From Haploplasma axanthum (lineage in GTDB: Bacteria > Bacillota_I > Bacilli_A > Acholeplasmatales > Acholeplasmataceae): 64,000 nucleotides of DNA. Under the pieces are notes generated by a model. The model ran no database searches and had not been told where the DNA came from. It was given only the letters and a program-made list of their open reading frames with translations. Below, piece after piece: positions 9,548-18,297 of this stretch. The stretch covers positions 186,001 through 250,000 of the forward strand of contig NZ_LR215048.1 in assembly GCF_900660745.1 (NCBI RefSeq), given 5' to 3'. A program made the translations under genes and the position numbers. The stretch's first letter is position 1. Every line of letters starts with the position of its first letter.

Positions 9548-9575
9548 AATAGGGACCTATTTAAACGTCCCTATT
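9548..9575 (-). other. Intercistronic hairpin
   Basis: Perfect 9-bp inverted repeat AATAGGGAC / GTCCCTATT between the GtrA-like and GT2 genes. It has no strong T-run on the minus strand, so it is more likely an mRNA-stability or partial attenuation hairpin than a full terminator. Confidence 0.6.
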
Positions 9576-9579
9576 CTTT

Positions 9580-10695
9580 TTATTCTTCTTTTTTAAATAT
9601 AATTTTGAAAATTGGATAAAATACCCAAAATGATATAAGTGCTTGTACAAATGATGCTGCAATACCTCCGATAGCATCACCAAATGTTCCATATAACCAA
9701 GGTTGATATAATCCATATAAAGCATTTTGGCCTAAAGTAATTATTATCGTTGCTATTACGAACCAAATAATTGCTTTAGGCAGATTACTATTTGATTTGA
9801 ATGCAACTTTTCTTTGCATAATAAATGTCAAGATTTGGGCAATTACTAATGTTATAAACATTGCTAAGAAATATGCTAAACCACCACGTGATAAGTATTG
9901 ACCTGAAATTCCATTTAACGTTCTCTCAATCGAAGATCCTATCGGACCAGCAGTAAAGTTAAATACATAGTATGGGTCAAATACTTTAAGTCCATTTTCA
10001 AGTGTAATAATTTTATCTGCTGCACCAATTGGTCCTAAAAATCTAAAATCAGTATTAATTAAATTAGTATTTTTAAAGATTAGTTGTAAGACTGGTAAAA
10101 TAATAAACTGAATTACTGTAACAATATTACCAACCATAAAATATCTAATAAATTCTGCTATTTTATGATGTCTAAACCACCAGTAATACAATCCTCTTCC
10201 AAACTTCTTATATGCTTCTGCAAAATTTCCAATATGAATATAAGATCCTTCACTATTATCTTTATCTCTAGTCAATGAATGAATTGTTGTTACTATTTGC
10301 ATTGCAAGAGCAAGTATTATAAATACCAATGCTATTAGACTAAATAAAGCTATTTTAATATTTATTAAATAAAATAAAATTAAAACCAAAAGTCCTGAAT
10401 AAGAAGCCAAACTAATTAATTGACTAATTATGCCTCTTTTCTTATCAAAAATCATGCTCGTTAAATTTCCTAAAACTAAGACAGACGTTAAGATAAGCAC
10501 TCCAGTAAAATATGTTCCTGATTTAAAATCAATTAATAAAGTTAATATACTAAATATCACAGCTAAAATAAAAGTAGCATTCGTTAATACCGGTTGTATA
10601 TCACGATACCAAGTATCTTTAAATAAATAGTTTTTAGATTCTTCTTTTATTCTCTCTAACTTTTGTTCTTGTTTTTCTTTTTCTGTTAATTCCAT
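9580..10695 (-). CDS. GtrA-like polytopic membrane protein
   Basis: 371 residues with a Lys/Glu-rich N-terminal tail, about four helices in the first third, and a C-terminal region resembling GtrA/DPMS_TMD flippase subunits: a helix beginning MVGNIVTVIQFIILP, then FITLVIAQILTFIMQRKVAFKS and further helices. GtrA proteins help move lipid-linked sugars or partner with membrane GT2 enzymes, matching the adjacent glycosyltransferase. The start is the ATG at 10695 (AAGGA 8 bases upstream) rather than 10704. The extra N-terminal helices make it longer than a plain GtrA (about 130 aa). Confidence 0.7.
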   Translation of the reverse strand: MELTEKEKQEQKLERIKEESKNYLFKDTWYRDIQPVLTNATFILAVIFSILTLLIDFKSGTYFTGVLILTSVLVLGNLTSMIFDKKRGIISQLISLASYSGLLVLILFYLINIKIALFSLIALVFIILALAMQIVTTIHSLTRDKDNSEGSYIHIGNFAEAYKKFGRGLYYWWFRHHKIAEFIRYFMVGNIVTVIQFIILPVLQLIFKNTNLINTDFRFLGPIGAADKIITLENGLKVFDPYYVFNFTAGPIGSSIERTLNGISGQYLSRGGLAYFLAMFITLVIAQILTFIMQRKVAFKSNSNLPKAIIWFVIATIIITLGQNALYGLYQPWLYGTFGDAIGGIAASFVQALISFWVFYPIFKIIFKKEE

Positions 10696-10720
10696 AATCT
10701 TCATCCTTCTATTTATTAAA

Positions 10721-10748
10721 TAGGGAAAAGGATTTCACCTTCTCCCTA
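10721..10748 (-). other. Intercistronic imperfect hairpin
   Basis: TAGGGAAAAGG / CCTTCTCCCTA pairs in 10 of 11 positions between the 131-aa membrane gene and the GtrA-like gene. There is no T-run on the minus strand. It resembles the hairpin at 9548-9575 in position and in its GGGA/TCCC core. Confidence 0.5.
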
Positions 10749-10758
10749 CTTAACAAAA

Positions 10759-11154
10759 TTAATCTAAAGTTTTTCTTTGCTCCATAAATGATGTAACAAT
10801 TGCTGCAATAGTTACTATCATAAATAGGATTCCATAAATAATTACAGCATTTGCATTTCCACCGATATAATTAACACCATTCCAAACATCAGATAATGTT
10901 TCTAATCCTACATTAAAATGCATTGAAACACCTACCGAGTATAAGATTGCTGGAATAATTGGGCTAAATTTATAGTCAAAGAATATATTGAATACTTGGG
11001 CTAATGCACCTAATACCATAAAGATTACCGTAATAATTGAAAATGTTCTATCACTACTGTTCGTAATTGTAAATATTAAACTACTAATAATAGCAAGTAC
11101 CGCAGCTACAAGACCAATATAAAAACCAGTTGTTTTATTTTTTAGTATTTTCAT
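10759..11154 (-). CDS. Four-helix membrane protein of unknown function
   Basis: 131 residues with four predicted membrane helices, starting MKILKNKTTGFYIGLVAA and ending in a charged tail (MEQRKTLD). The start at 11154 is chosen because GGAGAT lies 8 bases upstream; a longer frame from 11205 runs deeper into the GH3 gene. It overlaps the 3' end of the GH3 gene by 20 bases, suggesting translational coupling. It may be a partner or immunity-like membrane protein for the anchored GH3, but no family is recognised. Confidence 0.7.
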   Translation of the reverse strand: MKILKNKTTGFYIGLVAAVLAIISSLIFTITNSSDRTFSIITVIFMVLGALAQVFNIFFDYKFSPIIPAILYSVGVSMHFNVGLETLSDVWNGVNYIGGNANAVIIYGILFMIVTIAAIVTSFMEQRKTLD

Positions 11155-14131
11155 TGTTCTTATCTCCATCTTTTTTTCTAGGTAATATATATCCTGAGTA
11201 AACAAAAATTCCGGCTGAACCTAAAGTGATTACTCCTACGCCAACATTTAGAATGATTAGTGCTGTTTGCCACCATGGTGTGAATCCTTTAATGATTGTA
11301 TCAACAGTAATTCCGTTCATCATATTAGTTCTTACCATTGAATAATAGAAGTTTTTATTAGCTTCTCTTAATCTCTTTAGAACATTACCATCTTTATTAG
11401 CTGTTAAATATTTTTGAATTTCAAATGCTCTTTCAGTATCAACGTTAAATGAATCAGTTCCTGCAACAAGTGCTTGAACAGTGTTAATTGGATCACCTTT
11501 ACTTGCATCAGTTAAAGTAATTCCTTTAAAGCCCCACTCATTTCTAACTACTCCTGTTAAAATTTCTTTATTAACATAGAAACTATTGTAAGAACCAACT
11601 GCTGTAAATGACATCATTGTTCCAAGTGCTTCTCCAACAGTAAACGCTCCTTCAAAACCTTTTAACGAGCCTTGACGAAATGCTTGTTCAGTTAAGAAAA
11701 TATTTAAACTATCACGGTTTGTTTCTTGATCATTACCTGCAAAGTGCTTAATTGATGCGTTAAGTCCTTTATCTTGCATAGCTTTTGTTTGTTTAGAACT
11801 TAATATGTATGTTAAGATAGCATCTTCACTATAATATTCAAAGTTACGTCCCGAGAATGGAGTACGGTGTAAGTTAGCTCCTGGTGACCACAATTGTGCT
11901 GTTTTAACAAATAATGCATCTTCACCAATAAACTTACCTCGTTCTTCTAATAACTCTTTGTTCCAAGTCGATGCTGCAACAATTTGATTAACATGGACTG
12001 TTGCTGTTGATTTATTACCATATTTATAAACACCTTGTGTTCCGTCTGGACCATCAGTATTTGAATTGTGAGGCTTACCAATTTCTGGAATTGCAGGATG
12101 ACCAAAGTCTTCACCAACCATAATTGTTAGTTGTCTAATTGAAAATTGATTTAAGAATTCTTCCCATTTCGGATCATCATAAGGAACATCCTTCATTTCA
12201 ATAAGTTTGATTGTTACAGCTTCGCCTTGTTTAAAACTATCATATGCTGGTGCATCTGCTGGTTTTGTATATTCAACGGTTTTTAATCTGTTTAACATTT
12301 CCGTTGTTGCTGTTAAGTTTTCAACTTTATTAGGGAACGTATTCCAATCTTCTCTTGTTAGATATGTTAATTTTTGTCCTTCGGGAAGGAAATAGTTAAT
12401 ATCAATATCATCAAATAAGTTTGCTACTACTTCCCCTGTAAATTGGCTTTTAGCATAATGAGTATCTTTTTCTGTCAATGTTATTAGTTTAACTTTTTCT
12501 GCATCTCCAGTAACCACAGTTCCTTTATGATCTACTAAATCTAATACCGCATTTTCAATTGTTTTTACTTCTCTTGATTTTAAGACATTATTTAATGCAT
12601 CATGTGAATTATCACCAATTGCAAATCGATAAGCACCTGCATCAAATACATAACTTCCTTTTTTCGAAGTGTCAAAACTATTTGTAACAGTATTATCATA
12701 AGTTGCAAATAAATAATCATCAGTTTCAAATTTAACAGTTTCAGATTCACCTGCTCCTAATAAACTTGTTTTTTCAAAATCAATTAATTGGATTGCTGAT
12801 TTTTGAGCTTGACCGCTTTGATATGGAAGTTGTACGTATAATTGGACAACTGACTTAGATTTACCCGTATAACTTGAGTTTTCTGAATAACCTAGATTAG
12901 TAACTTTTACTTCTGCTGTCACTTTACGAGTTGTTCTATCCCATTCAAGGTTGATTAATTCTTGCTCAAATTTTGCATAAGATGATCCATATCCAAATGG
13001 ATAAGCCATTTCATCTTCATATTTCCAACCATTACTACTTGCAAATACTCCCGAATTACCAGAAGCATTATTAATTCCTAATACAGCATCTTGATATCTT
13101 GTTTCATAGTATTTATAGCCTGTATAGATGCCTTCTAATTGAACTACATAGTTTCTTTCATGATTAGAGAATTTATTATCAAAAGCATTTTGAACTGCTG
13201 CTGAAGATAATGAATTTGTAGCATATACATCAGTAAATCTTCCTGATGGATCAGCTTTACCAACTAAAACGTTAGCAACACCTTCAAATCCTTTTAATCC
13301 TGGACCACCAATCCATAATGCACTATCAACACCATATTGAGCATCTTCTAACCATTTTAATTCCATTGGATATCCACTGTTGATTAAAACAACAACTTTT
13401 TTAAAGATACCTTCATCTTTTTCTTCTTTAATAAGTTTTAATAAATCTGCTTCTTGTGGGTGTAATGCTAATTGTGAAATTCCATCAGCATCACTTGGTA
13501 ATAAATCCATACCCTCTCCACCATCACGTGCAAACATTACAATAGCAACATCATTATAATTATTTGCATATGAACTTTTTAGCGAATCAGTATAAAAACT
13601 AATTGATTCTTCACCAATTGAAGATGGAATAGCATTTCCAAATGCATTTTTAACTCTTTTTGTTGAGCTATTTTTATAAGCATTAAAGATTGTTTCGTTA
13701 ATATTAAAATTTTCTTTTACTAATGCAGATTGTAATGAAACTAATCTAGCACCATCTAATGCTGGTCCACCTGAATTCCCACGATATACTGGATCTGCTA
13801 CTGCTCTACCAAATAATGTAACATTTCTCTCAGTACTCTTTAAAGGAAGTGCATTATTATCATTTTTTAATAAAACTGTTCCTTCTTCCATTGTTTGAAT
13901 ATCATGCTTATCAGAAGCAGCTAACATTTTTGTTAAACCTTCATCTGTAAGACCGAATTCAGAATCATAATAAATTGCATCTTTGTCGCCAGCTTCAGTT
14001 GGAACTTCTACACCTAGGAATATATTTATATGGCCGGACCATTTAAATGCTAATGATGTAAGAAATATTCCAATGATTTGAACAAAGAGTAATGTCGTTA
14101 CAATTCCACGCCATAATCTCCAGTTTTTCAT
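11135..14131 (-). CDS. Membrane-anchored GH3 glycosidase with reversed domain order
   Basis: 998 residues. GH3 enzymes normally run TIM-barrel, alpha/beta sandwich, then Fn3. Here the sandwich comes first (GTVLLKNDNNALPL at 85-98; ARDGGEGMD with the probable acid/base Glu206), then an Fn3-like region (about 400-510), and the barrel last (DGPDGTQG near 693, KHFAGND at 795-801, probable nucleophile Asp875 in LTDASKG). The same permuted order is known in ruminal Ruminococcus albus and Butyrivibrio beta-glucosidases. A hydrophobic helix at about 8-28 and another at about 956-980 bracket the enzyme, so both ends appear anchored with the catalytic part outside. Likely role: beta-glucosidase/xylosidase-type cleavage. 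The start has AGGAGAT upstream. Confidence 0.88.
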   Translation of the reverse strand: MKNWRLWRGIVTTLLFVQIIGIFLTSLAFKWSGHINIFLGVEVPTEAGDKDAIYYDSEFGLTDEGLTKMLAASDKHDIQTMEEGTVLLKNDNNALPLKSTERNVTLFGRAVADPVYRGNSGGPALDGARLVSLQSALVKENFNINETIFNAYKNSSTKRVKNAFGNAIPSSIGEESISFYTDSLKSSYANNYNDVAIVMFARDGGEGMDLLPSDADGISQLALHPQEADLLKLIKEEKDEGIFKKVVVLINSGYPMELKWLEDAQYGVDSALWIGGPGLKGFEGVANVLVGKADPSGRFTDVYATNSLSSAAVQNAFDNKFSNHERNYVVQLEGIYTGYKYYETRYQDAVLGINNASGNSGVFASSNGWKYEDEMAYPFGYGSSYAKFEQELINLEWDRTTRKVTAEVKVTNLGYSENSSYTGKSKSVVQLYVQLPYQSGQAQKSAIQLIDFEKTSLLGAGESETVKFETDDYLFATYDNTVTNSFDTSKKGSYVFDAGAYRFAIGDNSHDALNNVLKSREVKTIENAVLDLVDHKGTVVTGDAEKVKLITLTEKDTHYAKSQFTGEVVANLFDDIDINYFLPEGQKLTYLTREDWNTFPNKVENLTATTEMLNRLKTVEYTKPADAPAYDSFKQGEAVTIKLIEMKDVPYDDPKWEEFLNQFSIRQLTIMVGEDFGHPAIPEIGKPHNSNTDGPDGTQGVYKYGNKSTATVHVNQIVAASTWNKELLEERGKFIGEDALFVKTAQLWSPGANLHRTPFSGRNFEYYSEDAILTYILSSKQTKAMQDKGLNASIKHFAGNDQETNRDSLNIFLTEQAFRQGSLKGFEGAFTVGEALGTMMSFTAVGSYNSFYVNKEILTGVVRNEWGFKGITLTDASKGDPINTVQALVAGTDSFNVDTERAFEIQKYLTANKDGNVLKRLREANKNFYYSMVRTNMMNGITVDTIIKGFTPWWQTALIILNVGVGVITLGSAGIFVYSGYILPRKKDGDKNNENTKK

Positions 14132-14151
14132 TTTTTATCTCCTCTTAAAAA

Positions 14152-14736
14152 TTATTTTGTTAATGAGTTATATTCGAATGCGTTTGTTGCAACATTTACT
14201 AATAAATCAAATTTAGCAAAGGCATTATTTTCTAAGAATTTTTCTGCTGTTATTGGTGCTTCTTCAGTTCCTACTGCAACTCCACTTGCATCAGTCCAGT
14301 TTTCTGTATCTACTGAATAGTTGCTACCTGCAGTTGTAATTGTATTAACTTTAACAATTCTTGTTGGTTTTTCAAGACTTAATGTTTTTAAACCATCAGC
14401 TTCAACTGCTGCATATTTACCGTAGTAAGTAGTAACTGTAACTCCTCTTGGAACAACTTTATGTTCACCTTCATTAGGAAATAATAATTCTCCTGAATAA
14501 TGTGTTTCTGTTACTGTTAATTCATATGTTCCGTCTGAGAAAATATCAATACTTTGTGCTTTAAACGTTGCTTGTTTATATGTATATGCTGGATATGCAC
14601 TCATAAAATTAACTACTGGGTCCGATACATATGATGCTTCAAGTTTTGCTTTTTTTCCTCCCCCACATGCTACAAGTGAAACTGCTGCTACTAATAATAA
14701 TACTAAACTAAAACCTCTTGTAATTATTTTTTTCAT
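14152..14736 (-). CDS. Small lipoprotein of unknown function
   Basis: 194 residues. Signal peptide with lipobox SLVACGGGKK near residue 24, so a membrane-anchored extracellular protein. The mature part is soluble and beta-rich (FSDGTYELTVTETHYSG), broadly like the lipoprotein at 6722-7261, which also carries a DGT-type hairpin. It lies between GH2 and GH3 genes (20 bases from GH3) and may bind glycan or assist the anchored GH3. No family is assigned. Confidence 0.72.
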   Translation of the reverse strand: MKKIITRGFSLVLLLVAAVSLVACGGGKKAKLEASYVSDPVVNFMSAYPAYTYKQATFKAQSIDIFSDGTYELTVTETHYSGELLFPNEGEHKVVPRGVTVTTYYGKYAAVEADGLKTLSLEKPTRIVKVNTITTAGSNYSVDTENWTDASGVAVGTEEAPITAEKFLENNAFAKFDLLVNVATNAFEYNSLTK

Positions 14737-14774
14737 AAATTATTCCTCCATTTTTTATTTTTTTTATGAATAAA

Positions 14775-17141
14775 CTATTTAACTTCTACTTCGGCTAATG
14801 ATGTTCCTAATGAACATTCTCCCTTAACTACTATCTTACCTTTATTCACTGGCTTAATAATTGCTAATGCTTGGCCCATGTATGTTTCGGTATAAGTGTT
14901 TTTATACCCATCTTCATTATAAGGACATGCATGTCCTAATCCAATCAATTCACCATTTTCAACTTCAATATTAACTTTTTCTCTTAATAATGGCTTTAAA
15001 TTACCTTTTTCATCTGTTAATTTAAGTTGAACATACGCTAATTGATCTTGTGTAATAACTTTATCTTCAGGTGCTAACATTAACTTGTTTTCCTCTGAAG
15101 CAGTATGTAATGTTGTTCTATATAATTCTTTTTTGTTTTTATCAAACCCAATTGCTGTAATAGAACCATCGTGATATCTAACTTTAAACTTTGTTAATCC
15201 TTTTTTATTTGATTTTTTAGAACCAACTTTTTTATTGTTAACAAATAGAACAATGTTATGTGCTCTTGTATAAACTTCAACAGTTGTTTTATCTCCATCA
15301 TGACCATTCCATGACCAACTTTCCATCGCTTTAGAAAGTTTCCAAGCTGAAGGTGAATGTTTCTTACCATGATTGTTTACTGGGACAACAGCCATTCTAA
15401 TTGGATCTAATTCAAATGCCACTCTTGTAAATGCCATTTCAGCATTAGCAATACCATTAATGTCAATTCTTCCAGATCCAGCAGTCATCCATCCCGGTCC
15501 TCCTGTAAATTCTGGAGCATGATCATCATGAACCCATGAGCCAATTGCTACTTCACCTAGATAGTCCATCCCAGCCCACACAAAGTCTCCAATAATTCCA
15601 TTATTTTTCTTTGCCATATCCCAGAAACCAAAAGCATCTTTACAAAATGTTTCTGTTCCTAAAATAAGTCTTTCTGGATATTTTTTTAAATCTTTCTTAT
15701 ATCTTAATATCCCATAATTATATCCTGCAACGTCTAAGTTAGCAAAAGCACCTTTTGTTTTCTTATTACTTCCAGGTAACCATGCTCCAATTTTCATTGT
15801 TTTATCACCTAAAAGACCAGCGACATCATTAAAGAATTCACTACCAACTGATTTAGCTTTTTTAGTGCTTTTCATTGCTTTTTCAGCTTTACTATCACTG
15901 TAAACTCCAAATCCTAATGAATATAGGTAATTAAAGAATACATTTATACCACATGTAACAGGTCTTGTTTGGTCCATTGTCTTAATGTAGTCATTCATTT
16001 CTTTCGTCAATGCAATTCCCTTTTTTTGTCCTGTTTCAGCAACTTCATTTCCTATTGAGTACATAATAACGCTTGGATGGTTATAATCCTTATCAATCAT
16101 ATCTTTGAGATCTTGTTTCCACCAATTTTCAAAATATAATGCGTAATCATATTTCGTTTTATGTATATACCACATATCGACATATTCATCTAAAACTAAC
16201 ATTCCCAATTCATCGCAAGCATCAAGCAATGCTTTAGAACTTGGATTATGAGCAGATCTAATCGCATTATATCCATTTTCCTTTAAAATCTTAATCTTTC
16301 GATATTCAGCAAAAGGATGAGATACTGCACCTAATAATCCATTATCATGATGAATACATGCTCCTTTTAGAATTACTCTTTCTCCATTTATTAGTAAACC
16401 ATTATCTCTAGTAATATTGATACTTCTAATTCCAAATCGAACTGATTCTTCATTATTTTTAAAATTAACCTTTAGTGTGTATAATTTAGGATTATCTCCA
16501 CTCCACAATTGAGTACCGGTCAATTCAATATTTTCATTAATCTCTCCATTACTATCTAAATCAATTTTTTTAATTACTTTCTTATTATCTAAGAAAGACA
16601 GAGTAACTATACCACTCATATTTGTCTTTAAATTAATATTAACAATACGAGACTCACTACTTATCGTTGTTACTTTAATACTATTTAATAAAACATGTTC
16701 TTTAGGAAAAACTAACATACTAACCGGTCTATGAATTCCAGATCCGGTATACCATCTACTATTAGGTTGATCGCTATTTACCGCTCTAACTTTAATGATA
16801 TTTTCTTTATTTAGAATTATATGTTCATCAATTCTTACGTAAAAATTTGTATATCCATATGGTCTAAAAGATAATTTCTCACCATTCAAATATACTTCGG
16901 AGTTATGATAAACACCCTCAAATTCAAGATATACTACTTTATCTTTATATTCATCACCAAAGAAATATGTCTTTTCGTAAAGGTAATCAGCACCTGAAAA
17001 CCATGCAGTATTTTTTCTTCCGACATTATCGATTGATCGTTTTTCAAAAATCATGGCATCATGTGGAACACTAATTATTTTAGTTTCTTCACTACCTTCT
17101 TTTTGAAACTTCCATCCATCATTCATACTTATTTTTTTCAT
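14775..17141 (-). CDS. GH2 beta-galactosidase (beta-glycosidase)
   Basis: 788 residues without a signal peptide, so probably cytoplasmic. The N-terminal jelly-roll begins WKFQKEG and continues FEGVYHNSEVYLNGEKL. The Ig-like and barrel domains follow. SIGNEVAETG carries the acid/base Glu (residue 366) and LILGTETF the nucleophile Glu (residue 497), both typical of GH2. The C-terminal Ig-like DUF4982-type extensions (WSWNGHDGDKTTVEVYTRAHNI region) match bacterial beta-galactosidases. The start is at 17141 (GAGGAGA upstream). It is the first gene after the cre-bearing promoter at 17350-17396. With the adjacent mgl transporter it suggests hydrolysis of imported galactosides. Confidence 0.9.
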   Translation of the reverse strand: MKKISMNDGWKFQKEGSEETKIISVPHDAMIFEKRSIDNVGRKNTAWFSGADYLYEKTYFFGDEYKDKVVYLEFEGVYHNSEVYLNGEKLSFRPYGYTNFYVRIDEHIILNKENIIKVRAVNSDQPNSRWYTGSGIHRPVSMLVFPKEHVLLNSIKVTTISSESRIVNINLKTNMSGIVTLSFLDNKKVIKKIDLDSNGEINENIELTGTQLWSGDNPKLYTLKVNFKNNEESVRFGIRSINITRDNGLLINGERVILKGACIHHDNGLLGAVSHPFAEYRKIKILKENGYNAIRSAHNPSSKALLDACDELGMLVLDEYVDMWYIHKTKYDYALYFENWWKQDLKDMIDKDYNHPSVIMYSIGNEVAETGQKKGIALTKEMNDYIKTMDQTRPVTCGINVFFNYLYSLGFGVYSDSKAEKAMKSTKKAKSVGSEFFNDVAGLLGDKTMKIGAWLPGSNKKTKGAFANLDVAGYNYGILRYKKDLKKYPERLILGTETFCKDAFGFWDMAKKNNGIIGDFVWAGMDYLGEVAIGSWVHDDHAPEFTGGPGWMTAGSGRIDINGIANAEMAFTRVAFELDPIRMAVVPVNNHGKKHSPSAWKLSKAMESWSWNGHDGDKTTVEVYTRAHNIVLFVNNKKVGSKKSNKKGLTKFKVRYHDGSITAIGFDKNKKELYRTTLHTASEENKLMLAPEDKVITQDQLAYVQLKLTDEKGNLKPLLREKVNIEVENGELIGLGHACPYNEDGYKNTYTETYMGQALAIIKPVNKGKIVVKGECSLGTSLAEVEVK

Positions 17142-17859
17142 TTTGTTTCTCCTCACTAATAATTCTATTCTTCGATTAGAAAATAATTTTTATCATTTAT
17201 AATAAAAATTCCAGTAATCGTTTTCATTCCTAATCTAGATTATAATTTTAGTAACTTTGTTTCAACATTCATTTCGTATTATGTTATTCTTTTATCGTTT
17301 ATTGACTTAATAATGATTATTACTATTGAATTAGATCTTTTAGAAAGCTTGAAATCGTTTTCAATATAAATATAACATTTTTTGAAACGCTATCAACCAA
17401 TCTTTCGTATATTGTTTTTCTTAGTTCGTAAATTGCTTCTTCGTTCATACTTCCCTATTTAAAAATTTATTAATTCTTTCATTTTCTTTATTAATTATAT
17501 AAAATTGCTCTTCCCTTTTAAAACTATACTTTATTGTTAAAAACTTTTCTTTTGGTATATACAAAAAAATGTTCATTTTATCTTTAAAGATTTTATTAAG
17601 AAATGATTGAGATTCAAAATTTTAGACAAAATAGTTAGTTATATTTTTTGAACATTATTTTCACTCTCTTTGTTAAGAAACAAAAATGACCTATATTATA
17701 GATCATTAGCATTATTAAAACTATAGATAAAAAATAATTTTGATTTGACTCGATGTAAAATGGCCAATATAAGATTTTAACACTAACAAATCTACAAAGA
17801 TAACTTCCTTGTTTTATTAATCCTACTTCAAAAAAAAGATATCAGTTTTATCTGACATC
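17142..17859. other. 718-base intergenic region ahead of the glycan cluster
   Basis: Holds the promoter/cre block (17350-17396), an imperfect palindrome at 17685-17707 (11-base arms around one base) and AT-rich DNA. A 41-codon minus-strand frame (17324-17449, MNEEAIYELRKTIYERL) has a poorly spaced GGGAAG site and would read through the predicted promoter, so it is not called as a gene. Nothing else is recognised. Confidence 0.5.
17350..17396 (-). promoter_or_regulatory. Promoter with perfect cre site for the GH2/GH3 cluster
   Basis: On the minus strand TTGATA (17391-17396), 16 bases, TATATT (17369-17374) forms a sigma-A-like promoter. TGAAATCGTTTTCA at 17350-17363 matches all 14 positions of the CcpA cre consensus and covers the expected transcription start, a position typical of catabolite repression. 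The -35 lies in a second palindrome (TTGATAGCGTTTCAA, 17382-17396) that could bind a LacI-family regulator. The leader is about 215 bases. Confidence 0.65.
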
Positions 17860-17861
17860 TT
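17829..17861 (-). terminator. Terminator of the mgl operon
   Basis: Minus strand AAGATGTCAG, 6-base loop, CTGATATCTT followed by a long T-run. It overlaps the stop codon of the 89-aa gene. A strong Rho-independent terminator. Confidence 0.88.
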
Positions 17862-18129
17862 ACTTAATCTTTGGATAAACTATAGCAATAATAATAACTT
17901 GAATTATTAGAAATATTATTTGTGTTAAAACAAACTTTTTATTCTTAACTTCAAAATTAAAACCAATCATTGCAAATATACTACCAAGTGCTCCCATTAA
18001 GAAACTTGATATATAAATATATATAGGTTTAATAGTTTTCTTATCACTTGTTTTTTCTTTCTCATATTGAAAACATAAAAACATCGTTGATAAACTTGAA
18101 AGTACTATTATTAATACTATTATGTACAT
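17860..18129 (-). CDS. Small membrane protein, DUF1294-like
   Basis: 89 residues with three hydrophobic stretches. SFLMGALGSIFAMIGFNFEV, then KNKKF and a final helix, resembles the C-terminal half of DUF1294 proteins (Gly-rich helix, HKT/K-x-F turn, last helix). It starts 6 bases after the 53-aa gene's stop and has GGATGATTCC upstream. As the last gene of the mgl operon it may be an accessory of the sugar transporter, but DUF1294 has no established role in transport. Confidence 0.65.
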   Translation of the reverse strand: MYIIVLIIVLSSLSTMFLCFQYEKEKTSDKKTIKPIYIYISSFLMGALGSIFAMIGFNFEVKNKKFVLTQIIFLIIQVIIIAIVYPKIK

Positions 18130-18135
18130 AAGGAA

Positions 18136-18297
18136 TCATCCTTTTCTTAATATTATGAAGATAATAAAAGCTATAAATACAATTGATGCTACAATTATGA
18201 ATATCGTAAAACCTTTGGTTTTTCCACTTAGATTTGCATATAATCCACCTTTTGTAATAGCGTGTTTCTCTTCCTTTTTTTCTTCTTTATCTGTCAT
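18136..18297 (-). CDS. 53-aa single-span membrane protein in the mgl operon
   Basis: A 53-codon frame: charged N-terminus MTDKEEKKEEKHAITKGG, then one hydrophobic helix of about 24 residues and a short basic tail (LRKG). Its ATG overlaps the TGA stop of the permease gene in an ATGA junction, and its stop is 6 bases before the next gene, so it is translationally coupled on both sides. The protein-like composition and coupling make it credible. It is a candidate small regulator or accessory subunit of the ABC transporter. Confidence 0.75.
   Translation of the reverse strand: MTDKEEKKEEKHAITKGGLYANLSGKTKGFTIFIIVASIVFIAFIIFIILRKG

Noticed and set aside
17324-17449. 41-codon minus-strand gene (MNEEAIYELRK...)
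   Set aside because: It would overlap the predicted promoter and cre site, and its GGGAAG element is only about three bases from the ATG. Possible but not preferred.
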